A stretch of DNA of 64,000 nucleotides from Candidatus Pacearchaeota archaeon (GTDB taxonomy: Archaea > Nanoarchaeota > Nanoarchaeia > Pacearchaeales > GW2011-AR1), in assembly GCA_002686195.1 (NCBI GenBank), contig NZAS01000112.1, positions 12,126-76,125 of the forward strand, written 5' to 3'. The stretch's first letter is position 1. Each line of letters begins with the position of its first letter. Shown here piece by piece: positions 49,772-57,938 of the stretch. The translations under genes were made by a program, and so were the position numbers. Below the pieces are notes generated by a model. It did no database searches and was not told the origin of the DNA. It saw only the letters and a program-made list of their open reading frames with translations.

Positions 49772-50083
49772 TTATTTATTGCTCCACGTTTTTTTTCTTG
49801 TTAAAATATTGTTTAGTTCTACAAAAATGTTATGATAACTATGTGTATCTTTAATCAACGTATAATTCTTAAACCAAAAATCACTATCTTCTTCAAGAAA
49901 GATATGTACATGCTTCGGCCCTGCCTTAGTGGTACATGTACAGTTAATAGCATTGATACATATTGTTATGATTGTTGTTGTGGTTTTACCTGTGATTATT
50001 TCAACAATTTTTTGATCATTTATTAAATATGATTTTACATCACCAGCTATATTACGCTAGATTTGACCAATTTTAATATTCAT
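49772..50083 (-). pseudogene. Reading frame interrupted by an in-frame amber codon
   Basis: From ATG 50083 (MNIKIGQI) the frame meets TAG at codon 9 (50057-50059) and then stays open for 94 more codons to a TAA that directly abuts the next ATG. The downstream part reads like protein (EIITGKTTTTIITICI, HVHIFLEEDSDFW) and fills an otherwise empty 320-nt gap. Explanations are a mutated gene, a sequencing error, amber suppression or an internal non-ATG start. TAG is a normal stop elsewhere in this window, so wholesale recoding is unlikely. Confidence 0.5.
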
Positions 50084-50094
50084 TTATTGTTATT

Positions 50095-50676
50095 TTAATA
50101 CCAACTTTCTTTGTCAAAGAAAAAATTATGCAAATTTCTAATTATAGTTGGATCACTTATTGCTGGATCTTGTGCACTTCCAACTATTGTATCGGTACCA
50201 CAATATGGACACAGTGGTGTGTCATTATTTATATCAACCCAACAAGATATTTCTCTAGGAGAAAAATATTTTTCACAATAATAACAAGCACAAAATTCAC
50301 TATCTTGAATTGCACTTTTATTATGTAAAGAGAATTCACTATTTTCAACAATAAATCCTCCGAATAACTTTCTAAATTCTATTTCTCTATTTACAAGTGT
50401 AGCTTTGTCTATTCCATACTGCATACCACGTGAGATACCAAAGTCTGTATATGCAACAGTTAATTCTGCTTTCTCACCCCATAATAATCCAGCGTTAATT
50501 CCCAAATCACGCTCAATTAGTATATTATCATCAAGAATGTTTGGTTGTGTATATAACAAATGTGATGCAATAGGTGCTTCATTACGCATAAGTGAGTCAT
50601 GCATACATAAGCGTGCATAATGCACATTTCGCCTTATATCACCTGCATATGGTGATTCAAGTATTACTTTTTTCAT
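50095..50676 (-). CDS. DUF7768-like protein with C-terminal zinc ribbon
   Basis: 193 residues. The first 120 (VILESPYAGDIRRNVHYAR, DSLMRNEAPIASHLLYTQ, YTDFGISRGMQYGI) look like a Rossmann-type family, possibly related to nucleoside deoxyribosyltransferases, that is common in phages. The C-terminus has CYYCEKYF, a SCWVDI segment and CPYCGTDTIVG, as in a small bacterial zinc-ribbon family. The fusion suggests a nucleotide-acting enzyme, but the reaction is unknown. Confidence 0.6.
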   Translation of the reverse strand: MKKVILESPYAGDIRRNVHYARLCMHDSLMRNEAPIASHLLYTQPNILDDNILIERDLGINAGLLWGEKAELTVAYTDFGISRGMQYGIDKATLVNREIEFRKLFGGFIVENSEFSLHNKSAIQDSEFCACYYCEKYFSPREISCWVDINNDTPLCPYCGTDTIVGSAQDPAISDPTIIRNLHNFFFDKESWY

Positions 50677-50677
50677 T

Positions 50678-50842
50678 TTACTTAAGGTCGTCTTTATATT
50701 CTTTTTCTTTTAAACGTGATAATTTTTCTTGGCGCTTAACATCACTATATTTATTTGCTTGATGTTTGTGTGGTTTACACAATAAACAACCTGCTCTAGT
50801 TGATTTCGGTCCCTTTCTTTTGTGTTTTTTCGGTTTTCCCAT
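50678..50842 (-). CDS. Small basic protein with CxxC (54 aa)
   Basis: ATG 50842 opens a 54-codon frame: a very basic start MGKPKKHKRKGPKSTRAG, then CLLCKPHKHQ and a charged helical tail. This CLxCKPHK arrangement is seen in small conserved bacterial and phage proteins of unknown function. It overlaps the end of the upstream gene by 47 nt, but the motif supports it as real. Confidence 0.6.
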   Translation of the reverse strand: MGKPKKHKRKGPKSTRAGCLLCKPHKHQANKYSDVKRQEKLSRLKEKEYKDDLK

Positions 50843-51200
50843 GCGTTTTCTTTTTCCAAGGCGCGTTTTTTACAAACGCTTGATACTCATCAAGATAAAT
50901 ATCAGATAATTTTCTTTTACCGACTATATGTTTAGTGCATGTATCTTTATTATCGGCGTCGATAACAACAGCACGTTTTATTTTGAAACGCTTGAAACGT
51001 CCATTAACTTCTTGTGTGCAATAATAACAATCAAACTTACGTGATTTATAAAAAACACTTTGTAGAATACTTACGTAAGTTTTCCACATAATTAATGTTT
51101 GTTGATAATAATCATAACATATAGCACACCAAGATATGTTATTAACAATAAATACATTTGTATTAGGATCACAACATTTAATACAGACAATATTATTCAT
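50796..51200 (-). CDS. Cys-rich protein, possible HNH/zinc-finger relative
   Basis: 134 residues from ATG 51200 (MNNIVCIKCC); the longer TTG start inside the upstream gene is disfavoured. Cysteine pairs occur at IKCCD, WCAICYDYY and CYYCTQEVNG, with a late DTCTKHIVGKR, recalling HNH-type zinc-binding but without the full motif. Basic C-terminus. Function unknown. Confidence 0.5.
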   Translation of the reverse strand: MNNIVCIKCCDPNTNVFIVNNISWCAICYDYYQQTLIMWKTYVSILQSVFYKSRKFDCYYCTQEVNGRFKRFKIKRAVVIDADNKDTCTKHIVGKRKLSDIYLDEYQAFVKNAPWKKKTHGKTEKTQKKGTEIN

Positions 51201-51402
51201 TAGATATATTACCAACTAGTTTATAGTCTTTACTTTCATTATCAAGTTTGTAACAGTTATTATTTTTAATCATTATTTCTACTTGTGAATTATGTACTAA
51301 TCCTCTACAATAAGAAGTATCAATGCGCAACTTTACATTAAGTGCAATTAAGAATATAAAAACAACTATCAAACCTACAGCAATTATTTCTTTAACAATC
51401 AT
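51193..51402 (-). CDS. Single-span membrane protein
   Basis: 69 residues. One membrane segment (IIAVGLIVVFIFLIALNV) near the N-terminus, then a polar domain with two Cys that would lie outside the membrane. Start overlaps the 30-residue membrane peptide gene (ATGA). Confidence 0.5.
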   Translation of the reverse strand: MIVKEIIAVGLIVVFIFLIALNVKLRIDTSYCRGLVHNSQVEIMIKNNNCYKLDNESKDYKLVGNISNE

Positions 51403-51491
51403 TTATTATCAATCCATAAATCGATTACTGACCAAAGTGCTATTGCACCAACAACAATTGCTGCAACAAAAATTAACAATTCCCATTCCAT
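51399..51491 (-). CDS. Membrane peptide (30 aa)
   Basis: ATG 51491, preceded by GAGG, opens a 30-codon frame starting MEWELLIFVAAIVVGAIAL, one membrane helix with charged ends. Its TGA overlaps the ATG of the next membrane protein (ATGA). The coupling and the ribosome-binding site support it. Confidence 0.55.
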   Translation of the reverse strand: MEWELLIFVAAIVVGAIALWSVIDLWIDNK

Positions 51492-51507
51492 TTTATTACC
51501 TCATTTA

Positions 51508-52119
51508 TTATTTAAGTTCATCATAATTATCTGGATGTTTTTCTTTTAAACGTGTTAACCACACTTTTGTCTTTATTTTACGCATCCATAAATCATGTTT
51601 TGTTCCACTCTTACATACAACTCCTTCAAATGTAACAGGGTATCTTCCTTCAAGAATATCGTTAATGAACTGTTTATTTAAATTTCCAGTGTAAATAATT
51701 TCCGGAATGTCTAAATTGCCAAAAAGATCTATAAATTCTTTTGGTCCAAGTATTCCATGCTTATGAACGGCCACATCAAATAATATTAAATCTTTTTCAT
51801 CATCGACATAATGATTACCTGCAAACGAATTTTCTCCAAAAAATTCACAGAATGCAGTGATTGTTTGTGCATCACGATATTTTTTGTGTCGCTTAATTAT
51901 CTTTACAATGCTTTCTGCAAATTTATATTGAAATATTTTAATAGCACATCCAAAATCTTTGTCAACCTTATCAAATAAGCGTTTTCGTGTTCCAAACTTG
52001 TACCACTCACGTTTACGAGACCATACTGCACGAATTTGTGAACCATCAATTTTATCAAAAGCGATACACGGTAAGTTAGGAGCTTTTTGTGGGCCTAATA
52101 TAGATGGGTAAGATTTCAT
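51508..52119 (-). CDS. RNA ligase, T4 Rnl2-like family
   Basis: 203 residues. Motif I AFDKIDGSQIRAVW (adenylated Lys), motif III AFCEFFGENSFAG, motif IV FEGVVCKSG and motif V WMRKIKTKVW are all present in order. The protein is shorter than T4 Rnl2 (334) and lacks its C-terminal domain. It should seal nicked RNA. This is the second RNA ligase in the window. Confidence 0.85.
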   Translation of the reverse strand: MKSYPSILGPQKAPNLPCIAFDKIDGSQIRAVWSRKREWYKFGTRKRLFDKVDKDFGCAIKIFQYKFAESIVKIIKRHKKYRDAQTITAFCEFFGENSFAGNHYVDDEKDLILFDVAVHKHGILGPKEFIDLFGNLDIPEIIYTGNLNKQFINDILEGRYPVTFEGVVCKSGTKHDLWMRKIKTKVWLTRLKEKHPDNYDELK

Positions 52120-52120
52120 T

Positions 52121-52342
52121 CTAATTTTGCTCTATATTTGAAACCATAAATGCGTAATCTGTAATATATTCATATATAAATGATATCACTTCTTCACGTT
52201 TCATTGAAGAACCTTCATGTTTATTTAAACAATCAAGAACATGTTTTAGTAATCCCATACTACACGCTATATCAACGTGTGGTGAACCGTCTTCGTTTGT
52301 TAACAGCTTAACATCAAATAATAATGTCGGATTATACTTCAT
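52121..52342 (-). CDS. Hypothetical protein
   Basis: 73 residues, acidic, no motif; joined by 1-nt overlap to the gene upstream and 1 nt from the RNA ligase gene. Confidence 0.5.
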   Translation of the reverse strand: MKYNPTLLFDVKLLTNEDGSPHVDIACSMGLLKHVLDCLNKHEGSSMKREEVISFIYEYITDYAFMVSNIEQN

Positions 52343-52902
52343 TATTTTATTTTTGCATATTGTTGTAATTTGTATGTATCACTGTTAGCACATGCATCAC
52401 ATAATGTTTTGTACCAATTACCAATACCATTATTGGTAGCCATTAACATACCAATTTCACCACATACCTCACAAGTAACCGCAGATTTAGTTTCATATTC
52501 ATAAATAAGATCAAATATTTCATCTGTTCCAGATGTCATATAAAACGATAGATCTCCTAATTTCTCTTTTACTTGACTTGCTTTGGGATGAAAAATATTA
52601 AATTTGTTACACTCACACTTAAATACATCTATGTTAGGTGCAGATTCTTTATAAATGTATTGGCATCGATCACCATCGTCGTGTGTGTCACGATCATGAT
52701 AGCACGAACACATATCAGGATTTTCTTCAATGTACTTTATGATTAGAACTTCAAGTTTTGCTGATAATTCAGCGATGAGATCAAACCATCCGGAGTCACA
52801 ATCAAAACCCCAGCACATACATGTGCTTTGCATTGAAGCATAGCGATCACTATAAAGTAATGGAAACACTTTTACAAGTTTCTTATCTAATTCTTCTTTC
52901 AT
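52342..52902 (-). CDS. Cys-rich hypothetical protein
   Basis: 186 residues with many Cys and acidic residues: CMCWGFDC, CSCYHDRDTHDDGDRC, CECN and VCGEIG...CDAC. Several could form zinc sites. No known family. Confidence 0.5.
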   Translation of the reverse strand: MKEELDKKLVKVFPLLYSDRYASMQSTCMCWGFDCDSGWFDLIAELSAKLEVLIIKYIEENPDMCSCYHDRDTHDDGDRCQYIYKESAPNIDVFKCECNKFNIFHPKASQVKEKLGDLSFYMTSGTDEIFDLIYEYETKSAVTCEVCGEIGMLMATNNGIGNWYKTLCDACANSDTYKLQQYAKIK

Positions 52903-52973
52903 CTTTTAATATTATTTTATTATATCATTGATAAATGTTTCATTAATTTTGCTATATTATTACATAATTTTTA

Positions 52974-53297
52974 TTATTCACATGTGAAGCAACGTACAAG
53001 TTTATTATTATCTTGACAGTATAGATTATTAGTTGTTTTTTCTCTTAAAATATGTTCACATGTAATGTCCCAAATGACGGTTTTTATATCACAAATCTTT
53101 TTTGTTTCGCTTTTTGCTTTTACATTGTTAACTACATCAAAAATACGACATATTCCATAAGTTCTCATCGTACAACAATCTTTATTTGTTATTTCTTGTG
53201 TTGTCTTACTATCAGTTACTGCTTGTGAAGTAGTAGGCACAGTTTTTGTGCATGACAATATTGCTAATATTGCTACAACTGAAAATAATTTATGCAT
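52974..53297 (-). CDS. Small lipoprotein
   Basis: 107 residues with a lipoprotein signal: MHKLFSVVAILAILSC, lipobox LSC at residues 14-16. The mature protein has about eight cysteines and could form disulphides in the periplasm. Its start overlaps the upstream gene by 8 nt. Confidence 0.6.
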   Translation of the reverse strand: MHKLFSVVAILAILSCTKTVPTTSQAVTDSKTTQEITNKDCCTMRTYGICRIFDVVNNVKAKSETKKICDIKTVIWDITCEHILREKTTNNLYCQDNNKLVRCFTCE

Positions 53298-53586
53298 TAT
53301 TTCTCCTTCTTGTTAAGTGATATCCATTACAAATATCACATTGATAATAACCTATATTTGATTTACCATTTGTGTGCATCCACCACTGTACGTCCCAAAT
53401 GTTTTCGAAAAAGGCTTTTTCATCACATATTTCTTTTTTTAATTCATAAAGTATGTGTTCTGATTGTGTTTTGAATCTAGTTTGTGTTCTCGGTTCACCA
53501 CATTCTAAACACCATTCAAGATGATCATCGATTTCAAATTCTTCTGAATTACAGTATGTACAGTGTTTCATAGTTGTAACGCTCAT
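53290..53586 (-). CDS. Zinc-ribbon protein
   Basis: 98 residues from ATG 53586 (MSVTTMKHC); longer frames run into the tRNA-Ala gene and are rejected. CTYCNSEE and WCLECGEPR form one CxxC...CxxC ribbon and YQCDICNGYHLT a further pair near the end. Function unknown. Confidence 0.55.
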   Translation of the reverse strand: MSVTTMKHCTYCNSEEFEIDDHLEWCLECGEPRTQTRFKTQSEHILYELKKEICDEKAFFENIWDVQWWMHTNGKSNIGYYQCDICNGYHLTRRRNNA

Positions 53587-53608
53587 AAGCGTATGAATAC
53601 TAATAGGT

Positions 53609-53684
53609 TGGAACAGGTGGGGCACGATCCCACAACAGGCCCGGCTTGCAAAGCCAGCGCTCTCCCAAATTGAGCTACTGTCCC
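53609..53684 (-). tRNA. tRNA-Ala (anticodon UGC)
   Basis: 76 nt: acceptor GGGACAG/CTGTTCC with the G3-U70 pair that marks alanine tRNAs, TA at 8-9, D-arm GCTC-AATTTGGGA-GAGC, anticodon stem CTGGC/GCCGG around TTTGCAA (anticodon TGC), T-arm GTGGG-ATCGTGC-CCCAC, discriminator A. The T-loop begins with A and has T at position 58, and the variable loop is 7 nt, both unusual. CCA is not encoded. Confidence 0.85.
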
Positions 53685-53786
53685 ATAATTATTTCGCTAA
53701 TTAACAATTCGTTTTAATACGCTTTTATATGATATCATCATATCTTTTAATCTATATAAAACATAAGTATATTCACTCAACTTTTG

Positions 53787-54101
53787 CTACCACGCTACTA
53801 AAAAGTGTAACGCATCATTTTGTTCAAAAGTAAACTCACCAAATTCAGCAAAAAAGATATCAATAATTTCTGCTTCCCATGGTTTACAAGTTTCTTTCCA
53901 ATCTCTATACATCCAAATGAATGCTCCATTATAGACATCACACATTTTTAGAATAAACTGCCAAAAGTCTTGGTAGTCATTTTCAATAATTTTATGACTA
54001 GTAAAGTTTCTTAAATCACATTTGTACTTCTCTTCTATCCATTGAACACAATCGAAATAATTAAGATATTCTGGGTGTCGTTGTAATTTAGGTTTGATCA
54101 T
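53787..54101 (-). CDS. Hypothetical protein
   Basis: 104 residues, rich in Trp, Phe and acidic residues, probably helical. No family. Its start overlaps the NADAR gene by 4 nt. Confidence 0.5.
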   Translation of the reverse strand: MIKPKLQRHPEYLNYFDCVQWIEEKYKCDLRNFTSHKIIENDYQDFWQFILKMCDVYNGAFIWMYRDWKETCKPWEAEIIDIFFAEFGEFTFEQNDALHFLVAW

Positions 54102-54568
54102 TTTTCTTTTAACGAATTAACTGTTTTTATTAATGTACGAACCTCTATTAGTGCTTTTCCTAATAAATCTCTTCCACCAGGAAAATTCGGACCACCACCC
54201 CACCATGGATCTTTACAATTTTCATGAATACTTCTGTCACCTGTACTTAAAAGTATTTCACAAATATGCTCATTTTGAGTAAACTTTGCGTGAAGTGCCT
54301 TGACCATAATATTATATTTAATGTTATCCCAATTAGGGCGAAGTTCAACTATTCTTCCTAAACGCCTTGCTTCTCTAGGGCCGTCTGCCCTTCGTATCTT
54401 CTCAACTTTCTCCGGATTTAGTGTCTTCTGCGCCATAAAATAGTGTTCGGTTGTTGGCCATAATTTCTCATCAAGTGTAAACGATGCTGGATAAAAATTA
54501 GAAAAACATCCGTATTTTTGTCCCGATTTGAACCCGTAAAATAAAACTGGTTTTTCTTTATCACTCAT
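54098..54568 (-). CDS. NADAR-family ADP-ribosyl glycosidase (YbiA-like)
   Basis: 156 residues matching the whole YbiA/NADAR domain: GCFSNFYPASFTLDEKLWPT then TEHYFMAQK, ARRLGRIVELRPNWD and ENCKDPWWGGGPNFPG. NADAR proteins remove ADP-ribose from guanine bases and so reverse DarT-type DNA or RNA ADP-ribosylation, and they act on N-glycosidic metabolites. In a phage this could counter ADP-ribosylating defence toxins. It sits beside a DNA ligase and 3 kb from the NAD+ operon. Confidence 0.88.
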   Translation of the reverse strand: MSDKEKPVLFYGFKSGQKYGCFSNFYPASFTLDEKLWPTTEHYFMAQKTLNPEKVEKIRRADGPREARRLGRIVELRPNWDNIKYNIMVKALHAKFTQNEHICEILLSTGDRSIHENCKDPWWGGGPNFPGGRDLLGKALIEVRTLIKTVNSLKEK

Positions 54569-55667
54569 TATTTTCCCTTATTCCTTTTCCGACTGGGAAT
54601 CTTGGGATATTGTCTTCACTTTTTTCAAAAAATTTAACAACTAATTGTTTTCCAATATAGTTCTGCAAATTTTGCCAATATTCCGCACGTACTTCTCTTG
54701 TACCCATTGGACGTACATTAAATTCCAATCTTTCTGGTGTTACGCATGTAAATACAACTGTTCCCGCATCATCGCCAACTGCTTCTTTGCCACCAACAAT
54801 TATATACTCTTCATCGGTAAATTGCTTTAATTTTAATAAATCTGAAGAACGTCCATCATATTTATAAGCACCCTCAAGGTTTCTAATAATAAGCCCCTCA
54901 TACCCTTGTTTCAGATATCGCTTTTCATATTTGCAAATATCTTCCCACGATTCTGCTATAGCATGATTTACCGTTCGAACCCTTTTTGTTTGTTTCGTGA
55001 GTTCTAATACTAGCGCTCTAGTTCTCCATGGTTTATCACAAGGTATGTCATAAATCCAACATTGAAGATCTGCTGAACGTTTATATTCGTCTGTTTCTTC
55101 ATCACGACGCTTCTTATACGTTCGTGTAATCTGTTGAAAATTCCACTCTGGATGAAACAGTTCACCATCAACAACTTGATTTTCACTTAGCACATTTAAA
55201 AGATCTTCACAAAGCTCTTTGAGAATATTTGTATCGAAAAGCTTTCCTGCTCTAGACCAAAGAGTAATCTTTCCATTCTTTTTTCTTGCTAAGCAACGAA
55301 CACCATCTAATTTTGGTTGAACCATGCACGGGTACACAATTTTATGTTGTTGTTTCAACGCATTCTTTGCAAGCATCGGTTTAAAGAGTTCAACTTCATT
55401 CTTCTCTTTAATCAAATCTGGTGACTTAACATATCCTTTTTCGGTTTGTCTTGTCCACTTTGATGTCGCTTGCCGAATAGCCTGCTCTTCCGGGGATGTT
55501 TCATTTACTTTGCCAATATTCTTTCCTCTAATTTCTTTAGGAGCAGGACATTGCAAAGTGCCATCAATATACCCATGTTCTGTACAGAGTAAATTTCCTT
55601 CTGTCCAGATACGCCATTGTTTGATTTTACCAGTGCTAGCTTTCGCATATAATGTTGGATATTTCAT
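54561..55667 (-). CDS. ATP-dependent DNA ligase with N-terminal WGR-like domain
   Basis: 368 residues. The first 85 (AKASTGKIKQWRIWTEGN, YIDGTL) resemble a WGR nucleic-acid-binding domain. The catalytic part has motif I VQPKLDGVRCLA, motif III DGELFHPEW, motif IV YEGLIIRN and motif V LLKLKQF, then an OB-fold (VVFTCVTPERLEFNVR). It seals nicks in phage DNA. The fusion to WGR is seen in some phage ligases. Confidence 0.9.
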   Translation of the reverse strand: MKYPTLYAKASTGKIKQWRIWTEGNLLCTEHGYIDGTLQCPAPKEIRGKNIGKVNETSPEEQAIRQATSKWTRQTEKGYVKSPDLIKEKNEVELFKPMLAKNALKQQHKIVYPCMVQPKLDGVRCLARKKNGKITLWSRAGKLFDTNILKELCEDLLNVLSENQVVDGELFHPEWNFQQITRTYKKRRDEETDEYKRSADLQCWIYDIPCDKPWRTRALVLELTKQTKRVRTVNHAIAESWEDICKYEKRYLKQGYEGLIIRNLEGAYKYDGRSSDLLKLKQFTDEEYIIVGGKEAVGDDAGTVVFTCVTPERLEFNVRPMGTREVRAEYWQNLQNYIGKQLVVKFFEKSEDNIPRFPVGKGIRENNE

Positions 55668-55670
55668 TTT

Positions 55671-55862
55671 CTAGTTCTCAATTATATTAGCATGTATATT
55701 AGTAATATACCAATTATCTATTCCTTCAACCGTCCAATGACGAGGTATTTCTCGTATGTTATTACACATATCACTTGATAAGTCAGTCAAATTTTCAGTT
55801 AACCAACTATCATCATGTTCAAATTCAAATTCGATTTCAACTTTTATTTTTGTATTTTTCAT
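55671..55862 (-). CDS. Small acidic hypothetical protein
   Basis: 63 residues, acidic, ends with TAG just before the DNA ligase ATG. No motif. First gene after the promoter at 55869-55897. Confidence 0.5.
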   Translation of the reverse strand: MKNTKIKVEIEFEFEHDDSWLTENLTDLSSDMCNNIREIPRHWTVEGIDNWYITNIHANIIEN

Positions 55863-55868
55863 ATTTCA

Positions 55869-55897
55869 ATTATATCATTCTTTCAAAAAATGTTTCA
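55869..55897 (-). promoter_or_regulatory. Phage promoter (TGAAACA type)
   Basis: A perfect copy: TGAAACA, 13 nt, TGA, TATAAT, 7 nt from the small acidic gene and at the head of the ligase-NADAR operon. It overlaps the last codon of the upstream gene. Confidence 0.75.
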
Positions 55898-56233
55898 TGG
55901 ATTATATTTTTCTGGAAATGGGCGTGAACTATAATCGATTTCATTTAAGAATTCTACATTATCTGCAAATACAATAGAACCATGCCCACGTAAGTTAATT
56001 GCAAAATTAACACTCTTTTTATTAGAAATAACATTAATGATTTCATAAAATTCTTCAATTGCGCCACATGGTATAATATCTTGTAAATTACCACCATTGT
56101 ATATAAAAACATCTGTTATATTGACAAGCTCATGTTCTAATATACCATTTACGATATCATTAGCAACTGATGATCGTTTACCACCATTTTCATTAAAAGT
56201 TCCTGCTACGAATAATATTGTTTTATAATTCAT
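55895..56233 (-). CDS. Hypothetical protein
   Basis: 112 residues beginning MNYKTILFVAGTFNENGGK, a Rossmann-like first strand and Gly-rich loop; FAINLRGHGSIVFAD later may be a second strand-loop. It could bind a nucleotide, but no family is recognised. Confidence 0.5.
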   Translation of the reverse strand: MNYKTILFVAGTFNENGGKRSSVANDIVNGILEHELVNITDVFIYNGGNLQDIIPCGAIEEFYEIINVISNKKSVNFAINLRGHGSIVFADNVEFLNEIDYSSRPFPEKYNP

Positions 56234-56244
56234 TTTAAGTTAAT

Positions 56245-56490
56245 CTATTTTGCTTTAATAGGTTTCAAATCTGGCCACTCGACTTGTACCCAACATTCAG
56301 GTTCGGTATGAATTGTCCAGCCAACCTTAATTAGAAAAAGCATATGCTTACATTTTGTTAAGGCTTTGACTGGATACCCATGAACTTTATCACCAGATAC
56401 TTTTGTGATTTTTATTACGTAATCTTCTTTTCTATTTTTTGATTGGTAACGCCAATAATCGTTTTTTGAAGGGTTTATTTTTCTCTCCAT
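56245..56490 (-). CDS. Hypothetical protein
   Basis: 81 residues, basic, beta-rich, no motif; overlaps the Nudix gene by 16 nt. Confidence 0.5.
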   Translation of the reverse strand: MERKINPSKNDYWRYQSKNRKEDYVIKITKVSGDKVHGYPVKALTKCKHMLFLIKVGWTIHTEPECWVQVEWPDLKPIKAK

Positions 56491-56960
56491 TCTAAATATT
56501 TTTTTGCGAGTTTTTCTTGCTTGAATGCTTGTGGCTTACTTGCATATTCACGAATGCACATCCATTTATAATCAACAACATCATCATCAGGCGTAATACA
56601 GGGTTTTGGTTTATCATCATCAAGTATTAGTACATATACAGCATTGATAACATGTGCTCTTGGATCTGATGTTGGATCTGAATTAACTGTCAATAATTTT
56701 AAACTTATTTCTTCAAATCCATTGAGGCCTGTTTCTTCTTCAAGCTCACGTAGAGCGCATTGTTCAAGTGTCTCTATATCAGTGTTGATAAATCCACCTG
56801 GAAATGCAAATTTTCCAGGTTCAGCACGTGTTTTAACATTTCGCTTCATAAGAAGTACATCATTACCATGCATTACAATAATTGTAGAACAAGCAGCTGG
56901 TCTTTTGAAGAAATTATATGACCATTTTTCGTTTGGTCGCCAATTAGTTATTTTCGCCAT
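56475..56960 (-). CDS. Nudix hydrolase, ADP-ribose pyrophosphatase-like
   Basis: 161 residues with a complete Nudix box beginning GGFINTDIE and ending RELEEETGL (Gx5Ex7REUxEExGU). The following SDPRAHVINAVYVLIL is typical of the ADP-ribose/NrtR branch. It probably cleaves ADP-ribose or a related diphosphate into AMP and a phosphorylated sugar. It is close to the NAD+ genes and could recycle ADP-ribose made by NAD+-consuming enzymes. Confidence 0.85.
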   Translation of the reverse strand: MAKITNWRPNEKWSYNFFKRPAACSTIIVMHGNDVLLMKRNVKTRAEPGKFAFPGGFINTDIETLEQCALRELEEETGLNGFEEISLKLLTVNSDPTSDPRAHVINAVYVLILDDDKPKPCITPDDDVVDYKWMCIREYASKPQAFKQEKLAKKYLEWREK

Positions 56961-57019
56961 AATTATTACTCTTGAGTTTTTTTCTTTAAATACAATATAT
57001 TCTATAATATTTTTTAATT

Positions 57020-57400
57020 TTAATTTGCATTTTTTAATGCTTTATGAAGTGCTACAAAAATATTCACTTGTGTTCGCTGCTTATGCTCAGCTTCTGTGAT
57101 AAACTTGCCATTCAAGCACCAATACTTATCACCATTCTGATACAGAATAGCTGGTCCATCTTCTCTGTGCAACTTGCCGTTCAAGTACCAAAACTTGCAA
57201 CCATTCGCATAAATAACAGCCGGTCCATCTTCTCTGTGTCGTTTACCGTTCAAATACCAACGTTTGTCACCATCATGACACAGAATAGCTGGTCCATCTT
57301 CTCTGTGCAACTCACCGTTTAAGTACCATCTCTTGTTGCCATAATCATCAGTTATATATTTTTTATATTTGTTGTTGTTTAAATTGTTTGATTGCTTCAT
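57020..57400 (-). CDS. Tandem-repeat protein (WYLNG...HREDGPA, MORN-like)
   Basis: 126 residues containing four repeats of about 23 residues with the core WYLNGELHREDGPAI and a variable tail; the DNA repeats are clear as well. The repeat resembles MORN-type and YwqK-type repeats that are common in giant viruses and some phages. Such proteins are usually thought to bind other proteins or membranes. It overlaps the SpoU gene by 38 nt. Confidence 0.75.
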   Translation of the reverse strand: MKQSNNLNNNKYKKYITDDYGNKRWYLNGELHREDGPAILCHDGDKRWYLNGKRHREDGPAVIYANGCKFWYLNGKLHREDGPAILYQNGDKYWCLNGKFITEAEHKQRTQVNIFVALHKALKNAN

Positions 57401-57884
57401 ATAACATAATGTTTGCTGTTTGTGCCGTATTTAGACAATACCCAATTCCTGATGTGTCAATTTTTACAACATCACTATTTATCAATAGATCAGTTGGAAC
57501 ACCACATTCTTCATGACCAGTTACAATACAAATAGGCGTGCTAAAATCAAATTTATAATTTGCTAATGGAACGGCGTCTTCTGTTATTTCTGCGCAGACA
57601 AGCTTAATACTTAGATTGCGCATGTGTTTTAAAAATTTGTTTGGATTTGCAAATTGTATGATATCAACATAATCATATGTGCTTCCAGAGAGTGGATTTA
57701 AAACTTTTCTGGGTGGTAACCTTCCAATGACAAACATCGATTTTGCCCCAAAACATGCGGCTGCTCGAATCAAATATGCAATGTTACCATCATGCATAAA
57801 ACAAACACTTGCTACATGAATAGGATATTTTTTTGCAGTCTTAGTTTTCAATTTGTAGCGATCTTTACGTGTTATTCTGTGCAT
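57363..57884 (-). CDS. SpoU/TrmH-family 2'-O-methyltransferase
   Basis: 173 residues. NIAYLIRAAACFGAK is motif 1, CIVTGHEECGVP motif 2 and YCLNTAQTANIMLYE motif 3 of the SPOUT knot. It methylates a ribose in tRNA or rRNA using S-adenosylmethionine. The usual SLNVS of motif 3 reads CLNTA. It may modify phage or host tRNA during infection. Confidence 0.85.
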   Translation of the reverse strand: MHRITRKDRYKLKTKTAKKYPIHVASVCFMHDGNIAYLIRAAACFGAKSMFVIGRLPPRKVLNPLSGSTYDYVDIIQFANPNKFLKHMRNLSIKLVCAEITEDAVPLANYKFDFSTPICIVTGHEECGVPTDLLINSDVVKIDTSGIGYCLNTAQTANIMLYEAIKQFKQQQI

Positions 57885-57909
57885 CTTATGATCACTATTA
57901 CTTAAATAA

Positions 57910-57938
57910 ATTATATCATATTTTATGTAATTGTTTCA
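57910..57938 (-). promoter_or_regulatory. Phage promoter (TGAAACA type)
   Basis: A perfect copy: TGAAACA, 13 nt, TGA, TATAAT. It overlaps the last codons of the nicotinamidase gene and drives the methyltransferase and repeat-protein genes. Confidence 0.75.

Noticed and set aside
49772..50083. Genome-wide recoding of TAG
   Set aside because: TAG ends several well-formed genes at gene junctions (for example at 9302-9304 and 55671-55673), so it is a normal stop.
52919..52941. Another TGAAACA promoter
   Set aside because: TGAAACA and TGATATAAT are both present, but only 11 nt separate GAAACA and TATAAT instead of 16, so the -35 would be out of phase. The -10 may still work alone.
57020..57400. 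CRISPR-like repeats
   Set aside because: The repeats are in frame and encode a repeated protein motif with no unique spacers.
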